Part shown: piece after piece, positions 1-11,183 of the stretch
Position numbering within the stretch: position 1 is the first letter of the stretch
Layout of the letters: each line of letters begins with the position of its first letter
NCBI RefSeq assembly: GCF_900155865.1
Contig: NZ_LT707006.1
Coordinates: forward strand, 2,892,577 to 2,956,576
Direction: 5' to 3'
Length of the DNA stretch: 64,000 bases
Source: Bacteroides bouchesdurhonensis
Lineage (GTDB): Bacteria > Bacteroidota > Bacteroidia > Bacteroidales > Bacteroidaceae
Translations under genes and position numbers: made by a program
Notes under the pieces: model-generated
Seen by the model: the letters and a program-made list of their open reading frames with translations, nothing else
Told to the model about the DNA's origin: nothing
The model's database searches: none

Positions 1-758
1 ATAGTTGTCATTTTGATAGTTTTACAGTATCAGGTTTTGATTCTGGTACTATTTCTCTAGTTTGATTAAATTAGAATAGATATAATATTGGAGTAAAATA
101 TTGAATATAAGAATATTACATCAAAATTAGTGCCTCTAGAATTTAAAAATTATAAAGATTCGATGAAAGGGGTGGAAAAATTGCAAGGATTTACCTATTT
201 CAGAGTGAATGTAATAGAAATATAACAGAAATTTCAAAATACATTAGTAAATATAGGATTCTTTCATTGAATTTTATTGCAATTGCAACTTTCTATATTT
301 ACAGATGTATTCTTTGTTGATCGCTTATATATTATATACACATGTGAATTATACACAATAATATATTACTGAATGCATATACATTAATATATAATGGAAA
401 TTACAAATGTTGTTTATAAGATAGAAGTGTAGTGGAAGAGGGGATTAACACTTTTATTTGGTGTGATTAATATGCTGTTTATTAATATATTACCGTGTTT
501 GTGTGAATAATAAGTATAGAATGGGCTTTATGTTGTTTTGTATATTTGTGAATTAAACTTATTTACTAATGAATTTGATAATTATATAGCTAATAAACAA
601 TATGTTATAGAATTTAATTAAACTAATGATAGGCATGGATTAATGATGATATAGCCTTATATACAAAAGTGTAGTTCACTATTGTATACGATTCGATATA
701 AATGTAATATTGATATTTTTATATTTGTAATTTGCTTTTGTGAAACTTATTTTTTACT
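1..758. other. AT-rich intergenic region without genes
   Basis: No convincing reading frame is present on either strand. The composition is visibly much more AT-rich than the genes that follow, with many runs of TATA and ATTT. The last 70 bases hold good Bacteroides-type promoter boxes for the regulator downstream. It may be an intergenic space, the decayed edge of a mobile element, or hold a small RNA; the sequence alone does not decide. Confidence 0.6.
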
Positions 759-791
759 TTTGTATATTCATTATATTGATATATATTTTTG
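759..791 (+). promoter_or_regulatory. Bacteroides-type promoter of the XRE regulator
   Basis: A -33 box TTTG (759-762) is followed 21 bp later by a -7 box TATTTTTG (784-791), which fits the TTTG-N19-21-TAnnTTTG pattern of the Bacteroides primary sigma factor. A second -7 match, TACTTTTG, lies at 755-762. Transcription would begin near 798, about 40 nt before the ATG. Confidence 0.6.
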
Positions 792-836
792 TGAAATCAC
801 TATATAATACGTACAATTGTAACTAGAGTGAATAGT

Positions 837-1307
837 ATGGAGTTAAAAGATAGAATTAGATTAATAATGGAAAGAGAAAAAGTTCCTCCCAGAGTTTTTG
901 CTGAAACAATTGGTGTGCAACAATCTACTCTTTCTCATATTTTGAATGATAGGAATAAACCTAGCCTGGAAGTCGTGATGAAAGTTCATCAAACTTATAA
1001 TTATGTAAGTTTGGAGTGGTTACTTTATGGTAAAGGTGAAATGGTAGCTATTTCAAATGATCAAGGATCAACTAATTCCAATGGTGATTATCAGCCTTCA
1101 TTATTTGACGAGAATCCATTAAATTCACCCCAAAGGACGATTGCTACGGAAAATCGCAAGGAAATGCCATTAGAAAATACAGAAATTATCCCTAAAGAGA
1201 TTGTAAAACAAGAGATTAGATATATAGAAAAGCCTACTAGAAAAATTACTGAAATAAGAATCTTCTTTGATGATAACACCTATGAAACGTTTAGGCCTGA
1301 AAAATAA
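837..1307 (+). CDS. XRE-family helix-turn-helix regulator
   Basis: A 156-residue protein. Residues 1-65 form a lambda-Cro/XRE helix-turn-helix: the recognition helix is in QSTLSHILNDRNKPSLE, and the WLLYGKGEM stretch after it is typical of CI-like repressors of Bacteroidota. The middle is a polar linker and the end (ITEIRIFFDDNTYETFRP) looks like a small strand-rich dimer or effector part. A GTG at 828 is in frame, but the ATG at 837 gives the standard start of the fold (MELKDRIR). It stands alone, 76 bp before pyrK, which has its own promoter. The target is unknown; autoregulation is common in this family. It could be a phage-type repressor, but no phage genes are in view. Confidence 0.8.
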   Translation: MELKDRIRLIMEREKVPPRVFAETIGVQQSTLSHILNDRNKPSLEVVMKVHQTYNYVSLEWLLYGKGEMVAISNDQGSTNSNGDYQPSLFDENPLNSPQRTIATENRKEMPLENTEIIPKEIVKQEIRYIEKPTRKITEIRIFFDDNTYETFRPEK

Positions 1308-1339
1308 GTGGTAAAAACGGAGGTTTGATCAAATTCCTG

Positions 1340-1347
1340 TATCTTTG
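1340..1347 (+). promoter_or_regulatory. -7 promoter box of pyrK-pyrD
   Basis: TATCTTTG matches the Bacteroides -7 consensus and is followed by GC. Transcription would start about 1354, some 30 nt before the pyrK ATG. No clear -33 TTG is seen at the usual distance. Confidence 0.55.
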
Positions 1348-1383
1348 CAACGAAAATATGAATTTATACTTTTATATCCATAC

Positions 1384-2160
1384 ATGAAAAAATTTATTTT
1401 AGATCTGACGGTCACTGAGAATATCAGATTACATACTAATTATGTATTACTGAAATTGACTTCTCAGTCATTACTGCCCGAAATGCTACCGGGACAGTTT
1501 GCTGAACTTCGGGTGGACGGTTCACCTACTACATTTTTGCGTCGTCCCATTTCTATTAACTTTGTGGATAAACAACGTAATGAGATATGGTTCCTTATCC
1601 AATTGGTTGGAGATGGTACAAAGCGTTTAGCAGAAGTAAACAAGGATGATGTTATCAATGTTATACTTCCCTTAGGTAATGCTTATACAATGCCGCAAAC
1701 CCCATCAGATAAGTTGCTATTAGTAGGTGGAGGTGTCGGTACTGCTCCTATGCTATATTTAGGTGAACAATTAGCCCGAAATGGTCATAAACCTACTTTC
1801 CTTTTGGGAGCTCGTAGTGATAAGGACTTGTTGCAATTAGAAGAGTTTGCAAAATACGGTGATGTTTATACTACAACAGAGGATGGTAGCCATGGGGAAA
1901 AAGGATATGTTACCCAACATTCAATATTGAACAAAATACATTTTGAACAAATATATACTTGCGGTCCGAAGCCAATGATGGTAGCTGTTGCAAAATATGC
2001 TAAGAGTAATCAGATAGAATGTGAAGTATCTTTGGAAAATACGATGGCTTGTGGTATTGGAGCTTGCCTTTGTTGCGTAGAGAATACGACAGATGGTCAC
2101 TTGTGTGTATGTAAAGAAGGTCCTGTTTTTAATATAAATAAACTACTATGGCAGATTTAA
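1384..2160 (+). CDS. pyrK: Dihydroorotate dehydrogenase B, electron transfer subunit
   Basis: 258-residue PyrK, which passes electrons from the dihydroorotate oxidation subunit PyrD to NAD+ in pyrimidine synthesis. Residues 1-100 are the FAD-binding barrel (FLRRPISI motif), followed by an NAD-binding domain ([11 protein letters not shown]). The C-terminal 2Fe-2S site is visible as [13 protein letters not shown] plus a fourth Cys in HLCVCKEG. An upstream in-frame TTG at 1345 exists but overlaps the promoter -7 box, so the ATG at 1384 (MKKFILDL) is chosen; it gives the usual family length. The gene overlaps pyrD by 13 bp, a sign of a translationally coupled heterotetramer. Confidence 0.95.
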   Translation: MKKFILDLTVTENIRLHTNYVLLKLTSQSLLPEMLPGQFAELRVDGSPTTFLRRPISINFVDKQRNEIWFLIQLVGDGTKRLAEVNKDDVINVILPLGNAYTMPQTPSDKLLLVGGGVGTAPMLYLGEQLARNGHKPTFLLGARSDKDLLQLEEFAKYGDVYTTTEDGSHGEKGYVTQHSILNKIHFEQIYTCGPKPMMVAVAKYAKSNQIECEVSLENTMACGIGACLCCVENTTDGHLCVCKEGPVFNINKLLWQI

Positions 2161-3059
2161 GTGTAAACATTGGTGAATTACAAATGAAGAATCCGGTAAT
2201 GACTGCATCCGGTACATTTGGATATGGTGAAGAGTTCTCTGACTTCATTGATATAGCGCGAATAGGTGGTATTATTGTAAAAGGAACTACTCTTCACAAA
2301 CGTGAAGGAAATCCATATCCACGTATGGCTGAAACTCCATCTGGAATGTTAAATGCTGTGGGACTGCAAAATAAGGGAGTAGATTACTTTGTAGAGCACA
2401 TATATCCTCGTATAAAAGACATTCAAACGAATATGATTGTAAACGTTTCCGGATCTACTATTGAAGATTATGTGAAAACAGCAGAAATCATTAATGAACT
2501 TGACAAAATTCCTGCCATAGAGTTAAACATCTCATGTCCTAATGTGAAACAAGGGGGGATGGCTTTTGGTGTGTCAGCAAAAGGTGCTGCTGAAGTAGTA
2601 AAAGCTGTGCGTTCTGCTTACAAAAAGACACTTATCGTAAAACTCTCTCCAAACGTTACTGATATAACAGAAATTGCTCGTGCAGTCGAAGAAAGTGGAG
2701 CTGATAGCGTGTCATTAATCAATACACTATTGGGTATGGCTATAGATGCTGAGCGTAGACGCCCTATTTTATCAACTATAACAGGAGGTATGTCAGGAGC
2801 TGCTGTAAAACCGATTGCTTTGCGTATGGTTTGGCAAGTTTCAAAAACAGTAAATATTCCGGTCATAGGATTAGGAGGAATTATGAATTGGAAAGACGCG
2901 GTTGAGTTCATACTTGCAGGAGCATCTGCCATCCAAATTGGTACAGCAAATTTCATAGATCCTACCGTTGCAATTAAAGTTGAAGATGGTATAAATAATT
3001 ACCTGGACAGATACGGATGTAAGTCTATAAAGGAAATTATTGGTGCACTTGAGGTATAA
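2148..3059 (+). CDS. pyrD: Dihydroorotate dehydrogenase B, catalytic subunit
   Basis: 303 residues, class 1B dihydroorotate dehydrogenase: FMN-dependent oxidation of dihydroorotate to orotate, the fourth step of UMP synthesis, in the cytoplasm. The class 1 catalytic cysteine is in [10 protein letters not shown]. The substrate-binding NxxG/NTLLGM region and the FMN phosphate site GLGGIMNW / [10 protein letters not shown] are intact. The partner subunit PyrK is encoded just upstream and overlaps it, which distinguishes this 1B (NAD-linked) enzyme from the fumarate-using 1A form. A strong bidirectional terminator follows. Confidence 0.95.
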   Translation: MADLSVNIGELQMKNPVMTASGTFGYGEEFSDFIDIARIGGIIVKGTTLHKREGNPYPRMAETPSGMLNAVGLQNKGVDYFVEHIYPRIKDIQTNMIVNVSGSTIEDYVKTAEIINELDKIPAIELNISCPNVKQGGMAFGVSAKGAAEVVKAVRSAYKKTLIVKLSPNVTDITEIARAVEESGADSVSLINTLLGMAIDAERRRPILSTITGGMSGAAVKPIALRMVWQVSKTVNIPVIGLGGIMNWKDAVEFILAGASAIQIGTANFIDPTVAIKVEDGINNYLDRYGCKSIKEIIGALEV

Positions 3060-3218
3060 CTAAAAACATATAATAACTATTCGCATCAATTTTAAAAGAA
3101 AAATGTCATTTTCCACTTTAAGTATTGAGATGAGATATCTTTTATAGATTGAGAATCTGAAATATATTTGAGATACGAAAAGTAAGAAGGCATATAGATA
3201 TTAAATAATAGACAAATA

Positions 3219-3259
3219 AAAACTCCGGTGAAAAAAGGTTCTTTTTTCACCGGAGTTTT
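3219..3259. terminator. Bidirectional intrinsic terminator between pyrD and trmD
   Basis: Perfect 18-bp stem (3219-3236 with 3242-3259) around a 5-nt loop. The core is ACTCCGGTG / CACCGGAGT, with A-runs and T-runs at both sides, so it can terminate both converging transcripts. Confidence 0.9.
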
Positions 3260-3275
3260 TATTTACATTTGAATT

Positions 3276-3953
3276 TTATTCTTCTAGTAAGTCTGGACGA
3301 AGTTTTTTAGTACGTTCCAAAGATTGTTGTAACTCCCATTCTTTAATTTTTGCTTCATGACCAGACAATAAGATATCGGGAACTTTCCAGCCTTTATAAT
3401 CAGCAGGACGTGTATATACAGGTGCCGCTAACAGATTATCCTGAAATGAATCGGAAAGGGCTGATTGTTCATCCGAAATAACCCCCGGAATGATACGTAT
3501 AATTGCATCTGCCATAACTGCTGCAGCTAATTCACCTCCTGTCAGCACATAATCTCCTATACTGATTTCTTTTGTGATTAAATGTTCTCGGATTCGGTAG
3601 TCTATACCTTTAAAATGACCACAAAGAATAATAAGATTTTGGACAAGAGAAAGACTATTAGCCATTGGCTGGTCAAACAATTCTCCATCCGGAGTAGTAA
3701 AGATCACTTCGTCATAATCTCGCTCGGCTTTTAAGGAGTTGATGCAACGTTCAATAGGCTCAATCTTCATCACCATTCCTGCAAAACCGCCAAAAGGATA
3801 ATCGTCTACGCGTCTATACTTATCTTCTGTATAGTCGCGAAGGTTATGGATATGAATTTCTGCAAGTCCTTTATTCTGAGCCCTTTTCATGATGGAACAA
3901 TTAAAAAAGCCTTCAATCATTTCAGGCAAAACTGTTATTATATCTATGCGCAT
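3276..3953 (-). CDS. trmD: tRNA (guanine-N1-)-methyltransferase TrmD
   Basis: 225 residues, SPOUT-class enzyme that methylates G37 of tRNAs with a G at position 36, preventing frameshifts. The knot region shows [23 protein letters not shown] and the diagnostic [13 protein letters not shown] motif of the SAM-binding trefoil knot. An ATG nine codons further upstream (3980) is in frame, but [12 protein letters not shown] at 3953 matches the family start and lies 10 nt after the predicted transcription start. It is divergent from ligA and has its own -7 box. Confidence 0.96.
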   Translation of the reverse strand: MRIDIITVLPEMIEGFFNCSIMKRAQNKGLAEIHIHNLRDYTEDKYRRVDDYPFGGFAGMVMKIEPIERCINSLKAERDYDEVIFTTPDGELFDQPMANSLSLVQNLIILCGHFKGIDYRIREHLITKEISIGDYVLTGGELAAAVMADAIIRIIPGVISDEQSALSDSFQDNLLAAPVYTRPADYKGWKVPDILLSGHEAKIKEWELQQSLERTKKLRPDLLEE

Positions 3954-3955
3954 AA

Positions 3956-6028
<2,073 letters not shown>

Positions 6029-6045
6029 GATATGAAAAATATTCG

Positions 6046-6053
6046 TACTTTTG
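6046..6053 (+). promoter_or_regulatory. -7 promoter box of dapA
   Basis: TACTTTTG lies 17 bp after the ligA stop and about 33 nt before the dapA ATG. It argues against longer dapA starts, because in-frame codons such as 6051 fall inside the box. Confidence 0.6.
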
Positions 6054-6086
6054 TGCCTGAAATTATTAGAGATTATAATTAAAACC

Positions 6087-6980
6087 ATGATACAGACAAA
6101 ATTGAAAGGAATGGGGGTAGCACTGATTACTCCTTTCAAAGAGGATGAGAGCGTTGATTATGATGCTTTGATGCGTTTAGTAGACTATCTATTGCAAAAT
6201 AATGCGGACTTCTTGTGTGTGTTGGGTACTACAGCTGAAACGCCTACACTTACTGAAGAGGAGAAGAAAACCATAAAAAAAATGGTGATAGACCGAGTGA
6301 ATGGAAGAATCCCTATTTTGCTAGGCGTAGGTGGGAATAATACACGTGCTGTAGTAGAAACATTAAAAAATGATGATTTTACAGGGGTAGATGCCATATT
6401 GTCTGTTGTCCCATATTATAATAAACCTTCTCAAGAAGGTATTTACCAACATTATAAAGCAATAGCTGAAGCTACAGAACTACCGATTGTACTATATAAT
6501 GTACCCGGACGTACTGGAGTAAACATGACTGCTGAAACGACTTTACGTATTGCTCGTGACTTTAATAACGTAATTGCCATCAAAGAGGCTTCTGGTAATA
6601 TTACTCAAATGGATGATATCATTAAAAATAAACCGGATAACTTTGATGTGATTTCTGGAGATGATGGTATAACATTCCCTCTGATTACATTAGGAGCTGT
6701 TGGAGTAATCTCGGTGATAGGCAATGCTTTCCCACGTGAATTTAGCCGTATGACGCGTTTGGCACTTCATGGAGACTTTGCGAATGCACTGACTATACAT
6801 CATAAATTTACAGAGTTATTCAATCTTCTGTTTGTAGATGGTAATCCGGCAGGTGTGAAATCGATGCTAAATGCAATGGGAATGATTGAGAATAAACTTC
6901 GACTCCCCTTAGTTCCAACACGTATTACTACCTTTGAAGCTATACGGAAAGTTTTGAATGAACTGAATATAAAATGTTAG
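6087..6980 (+). CDS. dapA: 4-hydroxy-tetrahydrodipicolinate synthase
   Basis: 297 residues, TIM-barrel aldolase that condenses pyruvate with aspartate semialdehyde, the first committed step to lysine and diaminopimelate. The Schiff-base lysine is in VIAIKEASGN, the catalytic tyrosine in LYNVPGRTG, and the substrate loop LGTTAETPTL is intact. The start is the ATG at 6087 (MIQTKLKGMGVALITPF), which fits the family and the promoter position. It is a single-gene unit closed by a terminator. Confidence 0.95.
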   Translation: MIQTKLKGMGVALITPFKEDESVDYDALMRLVDYLLQNNADFLCVLGTTAETPTLTEEEKKTIKKMVIDRVNGRIPILLGVGGNNTRAVVETLKNDDFTGVDAILSVVPYYNKPSQEGIYQHYKAIAEATELPIVLYNVPGRTGVNMTAETTLRIARDFNNVIAIKEASGNITQMDDIIKNKPDNFDVISGDDGITFPLITLGAVGVISVIGNAFPREFSRMTRLALHGDFANALTIHHKFTELFNLLFVDGNPAGVKSMLNAMGMIENKLRLPLVPTRITTFEAIRKVLNELNIKC

Positions 6981-7007
6981 TAAAAAGCCCTATTTAAATT
7001 ATAAAAA

Positions 7008-7050
7008 AACCACATATGGAGATTGAATCTTTAATATGTGGTTATTTTGT
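7008..7050 (+). terminator. Intrinsic terminator after dapA
   Basis: Stem AACCACATAT (7008-7017) with ATATGTGGTT (7034-7043) followed by a T-rich tail. The remaining gap up to 7307 holds no further gene or obvious signal. Confidence 0.75.
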
Positions 7051-7307
7051 TTTATCATCTCTTGATTAATTCTCCTCAAAAAAAGATCTAAATGTTTGTT
7101 GTCAAACACTCTTATGTTTTTAAAAAAGATCGAAGAGAATGAAAATAAACTTCCCATAGATTATTAAAAAGCCTTCGATTTCTTCGATGAAATGGGCTAA
7201 AAAATAAAATAAGATTGAATTTTAAATCCTGCTACAAACAATTTTGTGTCAGTATAGATTTATTGCGTTATAGTGTTTCTATATAATATTCATTTTATGG
7301 TTGTTAT

Positions 7308-9240
7308 TTATTTGATTTTACCGTTATACCATATTTCTTCCCACTTGCTAATATTAATAACATCTTTGTATTCATCTCTTACTTTCTCCCATTCTTTTGT
7401 TTCAAAAGCACGAACCACATCCCAGATTAGCTTTTTGCCCAATGGATCTTCTTTGTAATCAGCAAATTTACGTAACCCCAAACGAAGTCCTCCTTCTCCT
7501 GGATCGTCGGCCCAAAGATGATAATAGTAGCACTTGACATTTCTCATTTTACGGATTTTCTCCCAAGTATACACCATTCCAGCTGCTTGATCCCGAAGTG
7601 ATTTTTCACTATAGTCTGGTGAATTCAGTCCCTGTTCTGTAAAATGAATCTCCCGAGGAATCCCACGATAGCATACATGAGGTTGTGCTGCCCATGCATC
7701 AAGAACTTCCAGATTTTTAGGAGTAATATAAGGAGTGTCAAAACTGTAAGTTGCCTGATCGTCTTTCCATGTACATGGATTATTAATATCTTGAGGATAT
7801 GGATGTGCAGCAATAGCCCATTGAAAATCACCTTCCTGATGGCAGAAGTCTAAAAGGATATTTAGCAAATCTTTCCCTTCATAACTACGTTTGTTACTCT
7901 TACGATTCCAGTCGTGATCCATGGATATCATTACTTGGGTGTTAGGATCAAATTGTCTTGCAATATTATAAACAGTTCTCAGAGATTTCTGGTATATGTT
8001 CATATAAGACAACATGCGTCTATCACCAGCGTTGGCCCAATAGAATCCATTTTGAATTTCATTATGTACAATCCAGTGATGGATACGCCCATGTTCTTCC
8101 GAACTATATCTTTCACATAAGAAGGTCATTGTTGCTGCGTAAGCTTCTACGCCATCTTTCGACAACATATTTGGCATTGCAAAAGCTGCACTCCCTTGAC
8201 GTTCGGGATGAGCAGCTTGCATCATCCAAGTGCCTGGTGTGAAATCACGATCTAATGGTAAAAGAAGAATAGCTGAAATCAGCCATCCATGTTCTTTAGC
8301 TTTTTTTGCATTCCAATCAATCAATTTTATTGCAGGGCTATTGACATCTACATACCAAATCTTACCACAATATTCATACGGAGTGCGTTCCGGAGCTGGA
8401 TTAGGGAAAAGTATTTCATTTAGCAAGATATTAAAATTAGCACCACCTACTCCTAATAAATTCATGTCTTCATGATCGAAAGGACAGCCACCGATACCTT
8501 TAAGAGAATGTGCTGTTACTTTACGAAGCTTCTGTCGGGGAGAAATATCGTCTGCATAATGAATTGAAGATAATAATTCGTATTTATTATTCTTTTTACG
8601 AATGATAGCCCAACTCGATAATAACCTATCATGTCCGTCTTCCGCATATCGTTGAAATGAATGTTTAAAGTTACCTGATTTACTCAACGGAATAAAAACA
8701 CCTATGTTGTTCAGATCAGTAGCATCTTCCCAAATGGGTATTTCGGCTAATCCTATATTACTAATATCAACCTTGTCTGATAATTTCCCCTTTACTGTAA
8801 TGCTTGCTTTCTGATAAGAAACGCCAACATGCGTTATAGACGAGTTATAATTAGTTTGGAGATAAGATTCCAAACGTTTGCAATGTGCGGCATCTTCTTG
8901 ATCTCGACGTTCTATGTTTTCAAGAATATCACGATCACGTTGGTTCAAAGGTCGAAGTTGCAAATTGTTAATAATAAATTTATTTCCACCATTCATTCCA
9001 AAACGTATACGAATCCAAGAAATAGGTTTTTCAATAGGAGCATCTGTACATGAAATATCATAGTCATTTGATAACCAACCCTCGGTGCGAGGCAATTCAT
9101 ATCGATTACCTTCAATAAGATGATCGTTGTCCAATTGTCCAACAAAAAGTACCAAACTCATAACACCTGATGTATTAAAGCTATTGAAAGATAAAATCGG
9201 ATGTGTTTTAATATCAATAGCTTCAGATGCATCTAAAAAG
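7308..9240 (-). pseudogene. DUF5722 protein, C-terminal fragment (split by IS)
   Basis: About 640 codons of a secreted DUF5722-type protein of Bacteroides; function not established. An insertion sequence separates it from its first 64 codons (10704-10896). Removing the IS and one copy of the 8-bp duplication restores one frame of 705 residues, so the break is clean and probably recent. The middle and end look like a TIM-barrel glycosidase: an Asn-Glu pair in HWIVHNEIQNG (Glu codon at 8058-8060) and a second Glu in REIHFTEQGLN (7635-7637) sit about 140 residues apart, as acid/base and nucleophile do in GH-A clan enzymes; this is inference. The open frame runs on into the IS to an ATG at 9293, so a signal-less protein could still be made, but not exported. 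Confidence 0.85.
9233..9240. repeat. Target-site duplication, left copy
   Basis: CTAAAAAG directly flanks the insertion sequence; the same 8 bases occur at 10704-10711. An 8-bp duplication is what ISL3-family elements make. Confidence 0.85.
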
Positions 9241-9271
9241 GGGTCAGTCCGAAAATCCTGTGGGTATGTTA
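9241..9271 (+). repeat. Terminal inverted repeat of the IS, left
   Basis: 31 bp identical to the reverse complement of 10673-10703. It begins GGGTCAGTCCG and ends GGTATGTTA. Confidence 0.92.
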
Positions 9272-9274
9272 AAT

Positions 9275-10267
9275 TTACACAGTTAGTTTGCATAATCTAA
9301 AAATAAAGAAAGGTATATCTCCGACTCCCCTAAACTGTGCTCTGAAGGCTTTGATTTTTGCATTGAATGATTCTGCAAATGCATTCGTTTCTCTGTTAAC
9401 GAAATAGTTTAGTATTGTTTCATAATAGTTCTGCATGGTATTCGTTACGGTTCTGAAACATCCGTATCCAAGCTTTTCTATCTTATTGTACCACAAGGCA
9501 AGCTTTCCACGTGCCACATTCTTGTCATAGTGCTTATTATATATATTGGTCAACTCTATAGCCAAGTCGTAAACTGATTTCAATTCCGGATACTGTTCGA
9601 ATATGATTTCCGCACGTATTCTTTGGGATTCAGTCCATTTGCTAAAATGCTTGACAAGTAGATGTTTAGCCCTGGCCAGCAACTGCTTACGGGTATCGCC
9701 ATTGGCATATCGAAACGGAACATACTCTATACCCTGCTCCCTGCACCGCTGAATTTCATCGTTCTCCAGATCCCGTGCCATCCAGCGATAAGTAATCCTG
9801 AGTTCATCAATTGCCTCATAAAAGAGCTTCTGTACATGAAACCGGTCATTGGTCATAGTGGCGTTGGGAAAAGCCGTTCGGACAATCCGCATCATGGTCG
9901 GCGAAAGATCCAAAGTGACCTCTTTGACCGTCTTGCGCTTGGAGACATGAATCATTTCAAGCACCTTGATGACGTCTTCAGACTTCGTGCCACGTATCAT
10001 GGCCACAAGGGTGCCTCTGCCACCACGCCCCGCACGGTTAGTGACAACAGTATATAATTCTCCGCAGCTCAAGGAAGTCTCGTCAATACAAAGGCTGGGA
10101 CCCAGGTTCTGCTTGAACAGGACATAGTCTGAAGCATGATCCAACTGGTCCCACTGTCTGTATGCACTGATAAACTCCTTGTACTGTGAAGTTAACTGTT
10201 TACCGTTTACCCCATAAGCATCTGCTATGGAGCTTATACTGGCCGCCGTAGTTTCAATCTTCTTCTT
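9275..10267 (-). CDS. IS transposase, C-terminal DDE part (orfB)
   Basis: Open frame of about 330 codons bounded upstream by a TAA at 10268-10270. It encodes the DDE_Tnp_ISL3 catalytic domain: the first Asp in CIDETSLSCGELY, the second in MTNDRFHVQKL and the Glu in NAFAESFNAKIKA. No good ATG occurs before the catalytic domain; the first is a TTG at 10144, which would lose about 40 conserved-looking residues (ISSIADAYGVNGKQL). The frame overlaps the end of orfA by 14 bp and is shifted +1 relative to it, so the product is probably made as an orfA-orfB fusion by frameshifting near the A-rich AAAAGAAGAAGA stretch. A sequencing error or a single-base mutation would look the same. Confidence 0.85.
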   Translation of the reverse strand, partial: KKKIETTAASISSIADAYGVNGKQLTSQYKEFISAYRQWDQLDHASDYVLFKQNLGPSLCIDETSLSCGELYTVVTNRAGRGGRGTLVAMIRGTKSEDVIKVLEMIHVSKRKTVKEVTLDLSPTMMRIVRTAFPNATMTNDRFHVQKLFYEAIDELRITYRWMARDLENDEIQRCREQGIEYVPFRYANGDTRKQLLARAKHLLVKHFSKWTESQRIRAEIIFEQYPELKSVYDLAIELTNIYNKHYDKNVARGKLALWYNKIEKLGYGCFRTVTNTMQNYYETILNYFVNRETNAFAESFNAKIKAFRAQFRGVGDIPFFIFRLCKLTV

Positions 10268-10673
10268 TTAAAAAAGCAACGAACTCAGGAGTGAGTTTCG
10301 TCCCTTCGGCAGTAAGATCATCGTAGGTATAGGAAAACGTTTCCCCGCTAGCCTTGTCATACCAGCGGCGACGTCTTACGTGGAGATAAACCGGTTTGCC
10401 ACGAAGAGGAAAGTCCTGGATAACTTTCTCATCTGTAAAACCATGTGAAATCACAGTTCCACTCTTGTAATCGGAACGTTCCAGGTAGTTCTTTTCATCA
10501 AGCCAAACTTCGATCTTGGCAGAGTCGTCATGCCAACCGGAAATCTCAAAATACTCCATTAAAACTTCGGGGAAGATGACTCGTAGTAACTTATGTAGGG
10601 TGCGACTAGAATTCATTGGATTGTTGTTGTTAAAATCTAACCGCAAAGATAGATTACTTTCGCGTATTAACAT
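10254..10673 (-). CDS. IS transposase, N-terminal region (orfA)
   Basis: Up to 139 codons; of the type annotated as ISAon1-family transposase N-terminal region. A more likely start is the ATG of MNSSRTLHKLLR at 10616, since the first ATG (10673) touches the terminal repeat. The protein contains a zinc-ribbon-less, strand-rich domain with KPVYLHVRRRRWYD, probably for binding the element ends. It ends in FLKEED just where orfB becomes open in another frame. Without joining to orfB it has no catalytic residues. Confidence 0.8.
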   Translation of the reverse strand: MLIRESNLSLRLDFNNNNPMNSSRTLHKLLRVIFPEVLMEYFEISGWHDDSAKIEVWLDEKNYLERSDYKSGTVISHGFTDEKVIQDFPLRGKPVYLHVRRRRWYDKASGETFSYTYDDLTAEGTKLTPEFVAFLKEED

Positions 10674-10703
10674 AACATACCCACAGGATTTTCGGACTGA
10701 CCC
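10673..10703 (-). repeat. Terminal inverted repeat of the IS, right
   Basis: 31-bp perfect inverted copy of 9241-9271. Confidence 0.92.
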
Positions 10704-10711
10704 CTAAAAAG
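10704..10711. repeat. Target-site duplication, right copy
   Basis: CTAAAAAG, identical to 9233-9240. Confidence 0.85.
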
Positions 10712-10896
10712 ACATATGGATCCAATCCAGTAGTTGTTATTACATAGTCATCACCCTTTTTTTCAACTTTTATATTGTTTGAATCAGTTGTTCGGATAGT
10801 GAGTTTGATAGGCTTATCAGCATTTTGCGCCAATGAAAGCGAAAAGACGCTACTTAGAAATAGCACAAAACAAGGCATTAGTAGTTTCAACTTCAT
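10704..10896 (-). pseudogene. DUF5722 protein, N-terminal fragment with signal peptide
   Basis: First 64 codons of the disrupted gene. Residues 1-23 are a Sec signal peptide (MKLKLLMPCFVLFLSSVFSL, cut after SLAQ), so the intact protein was exported. The frame continues into the IS for a few codons and stops (about 80 residues in all). Excising the IS joins ...GLDPYVFL to DASEAIDIK in frame. The 8 bases 10704-10711 are the right copy of the target duplication. Confidence 0.88.
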
Positions 10897-10931
10897 CTAT
10901 AATAGAATTAATCAGGTTAATATTTATGAAG

Positions 10932-10939
10932 CAAAAATA
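10932..10939 (-). promoter_or_regulatory. -7 promoter box of the DUF5722 gene
   Basis: Minus strand reads TATTTTTG, about 36 nt before the ATG at 10896. No -33 TTG at the right distance was found. Confidence 0.45.
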
Positions 10940-10949
10940 TAGGGGATAC

Positions 10950-10970
10950 AAAACAAAAGAGACCATCTCT
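10950..10970 (-). terminator. Possible terminator after the tRNA-Arg array
   Basis: On the minus strand a short hairpin AGAGA-TGG-TCTCT is followed by TTTTGTTTT, 26 nt beyond the last tRNA. The stem is only five pairs, so the call is modest. Confidence 0.45.
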
Positions 10971-10995
10971 TATTTGTATTGAGACAGCCTCTTTG

Positions 10996-11069
10996 TGATC
11001 GCGACAGGATTCAAACCTGTAACCGGCTGATCCGTAGTCAGCTACTCTATTCAGTTGAGCTACGCGACC
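10996..11069 (-). tRNA. tRNA-Arg (ACG)
   Basis: 74 nt, CCA not encoded. The acceptor stem is GGTCGCG with CGCGATC, the anticodon stem GCTGA/TCAGC encloses the loop CTACGGA, giving anticodon ACG (read as ICG, decoding CGN). The T loop TTTGAATC and D arm are normal. Third in a tandem of three. Confidence 0.95.
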
Positions 11070-11090
11070 ATTAATTTATAATATAAAGAG

Positions 11091-11164
11091 TGACCGCGAC
11101 AGGATTCAAACCTGTAACCGGCTGATCCGTAGTCAGCTACTCTATTCAGTTGAGCTACGCGGCC
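11091..11164 (-). tRNA. tRNA-Arg (ACG)
   Basis: Same as its neighbours except that acceptor pair 3-70 is C-G instead of T-A (GGCCGCG with CGCGGTC). Both partners changed together, so the stem is kept. Confidence 0.95.
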
Positions 11165-11183
11165 ATTCTACTAATCCGAAAAG

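Larger units (their letters stand above)
9241..10703 (-). mobile_element. Complete ISL3-type (ISAon1-like) insertion sequence
   Basis: A 1463-bp element with perfect 31-bp terminal inverted repeats starting GGGTCAGTCC, flanked by the 8-bp direct repeat CTAAAAAG. It contains two consecutive transposase frames (N-terminal part and DDE part) that together form one transposase, as in the ISAon1 group common in Bacteroidota. Nothing in it looks decayed. It sits inside the DUF5722 gene in the same orientation. The identical repeats and intact duplication point to recent movement. Confidence 0.92.

Noticed and set aside
1..827. Hidden phage or toxin gene in the AT-rich start
   Set aside because: All frames are short and broken by many stops; no motif or start signal supports a gene.
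1345..1383. Longer PyrK start (TTG at 1345)
   Set aside because: The codon overlaps the promoter -7 box and is followed by a good ATG with the family start.
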